Positions 5,038-5,442 of a DNA stretch of 5,442 nucleotides are shown here, one piece after another. The number at the start of each line of letters is the position of its first letter. Within the stretch, counting starts at the first letter, position 1. Source of the stretch: a bacterium (lineage in GTDB: Bacteria > UBP14 > UBA6098 > B30-G16); the NCBI GenBank assembly GCA_027064665.1, contig JAMOPH010000406.1, positions 1-5,442 on the forward strand. The letters are read 5' to 3'. A model generated the notes under the pieces. That model was not told the origin of the DNA, did no database searches, and saw only the letters and a list, made by a program, of their open reading frames with translations. The translations under genes were made by a program, and so were the position numbers.

Positions 5038-5442
5038 TGCAGCGAATACTCCGTCAGTTCCATATCGGTGGTGTCCCCCGAGGAGACATAGACAATCTTC
5101 ACAGGTCCCACGCCGTCGGCGAGGTAGTTGGTTATCTCCAGCCGGACAAGCCCGCCCAGAGCGGAGACCAGCAGATGTTCCTCAAAACAGTCAAAGGTGC
5201 CGGCGGGGACAGTGATTGTGGTCTCTGCAACGACCTCGCCCTCAACCTCAATGTTCACGGTGTCGCTCCAGACAAACCCCACAGACGGTTCCAGCGGCGA
5301 AACGGCGATTATGTCCTCCAAAATTCTCCCCTGATAGAAAAATATCGCCTCCAAAAAATAATCCCCCCTGCGGTAGTAGGTTGAGTCGGTGTCGGTCTCG
5401 GTGGTCTTGACCACGACAAACCACTCAAGCGAATCGTATTCT
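5034..5442 (-). CDS. C-terminal part of a probable exported protein, TapB/DUF3108-like, cut by window edge
   Basis: The frame is open from the right edge to a TGA at 5034-5036, giving 135 residues. The true start and any signal peptide or lipobox lie outside; a GTG at 5414 is only an internal valine codon. The sequence is acidic, rich in beta-prone residues, lacks a membrane segment and has a single cysteine. ETTITVPAGTFDC (73-85) and the later NYLADGVGPVKIVY (105-118), ending near MELTEYSLQ, form the pattern seen in secreted or lipoprotein domains of the TapB/DUF3108-like kind. In these, TVPAGTF-C is followed by a GVG-V strand and a final ELxxY. Its function is unknown. It overlaps the ABC ATPase by 4 nt, so the two are probably co-translated, but a shared role is not shown. 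The family assignment is from remembered pattern. Confidence 0.8.
   Translation of the reverse strand, partial: EYDSLEWFVVVKTTETDTDSTYYRRGDYFLEAIFFYQGRILEDIIAVSPLEPSVGFVWSDTVNIEVEGEVVAETTITVPAGTFDCFEEHLLVSALGGLVRLEITNYLADGVGPVKIVYVSSGDTTDMELTEYSLQ

Noticed and set aside
1..5442. Mobile element, phage, CRISPR or defence island
   Set aside because: No integrase, transposase, regular spacer array, tRNA or nuclease/toxin gene is seen. All complete genes belong to transport or proteostasis families.

Overview
The window is ordinary bacterial chromosome with every supported gene on the minus strand, so genes are read from high to low coordinates. No rRNA, tRNA, CRISPR array, transposase or phage gene is visible. 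Base composition is roughly balanced, with AT-rich gaps between genes. Some genes have Shine-Dalgarno sites (hsp20, lon) and one candidate promoter is close to the sigma-70 consensus, so the source is a bacterium. The truncated protein at the right edge resembles secreted proteins common in uncultured lineages such as FCB/WOR-3-type bacteria, but the window cannot fix the phylum.

Right edge (4318-5442): the C-terminal 135 residues of a probable exported protein with a TVPAGTF / GVG-V signature (TapB/DUF3108-like). Its stop codon overlaps by 4 nt the start of a complete ABC-transporter ATPase of the FetA/YbbL/STAR1 type. Its partner permease is not in the window.

Middle (2693-4317): a 101-bp gap with a pair of CGCCAAA(A)TTTT sites, then a complete 12-TM-type MFS transporter of the UMF1/Atg22-like group. 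Its stop codon lies in the loop of a long terminator-like hairpin. That hairpin belongs to a 243-bp, AT-rich intergenic segment built from two clear inverted copies, and probably a third decayed copy, of a unit of about 55-60 bp. This is the least explained part of the window.

Left (1-2692): a complete MalG-type sugar ABC permease without a MalF, binding protein or MalK beside it. Then, behind its own near-consensus promoter, comes a two-gene proteostasis unit: an Hsp20/alpha-crystallin small heat shock protein, 6 bp from the start of Lon protease. The left window edge cuts Lon after 450 codons, inside its AAA+ module. The Hsp20 chaperone would hold unfolding proteins soluble while Lon degrades damaged ones, and joint transcription would match their supply.

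I see no convincing undescribed system. The points most worth a second look are the hsp20-lon operon with its promoter, the composite inverted repeat, and the two ABC components lacking their usual partners.
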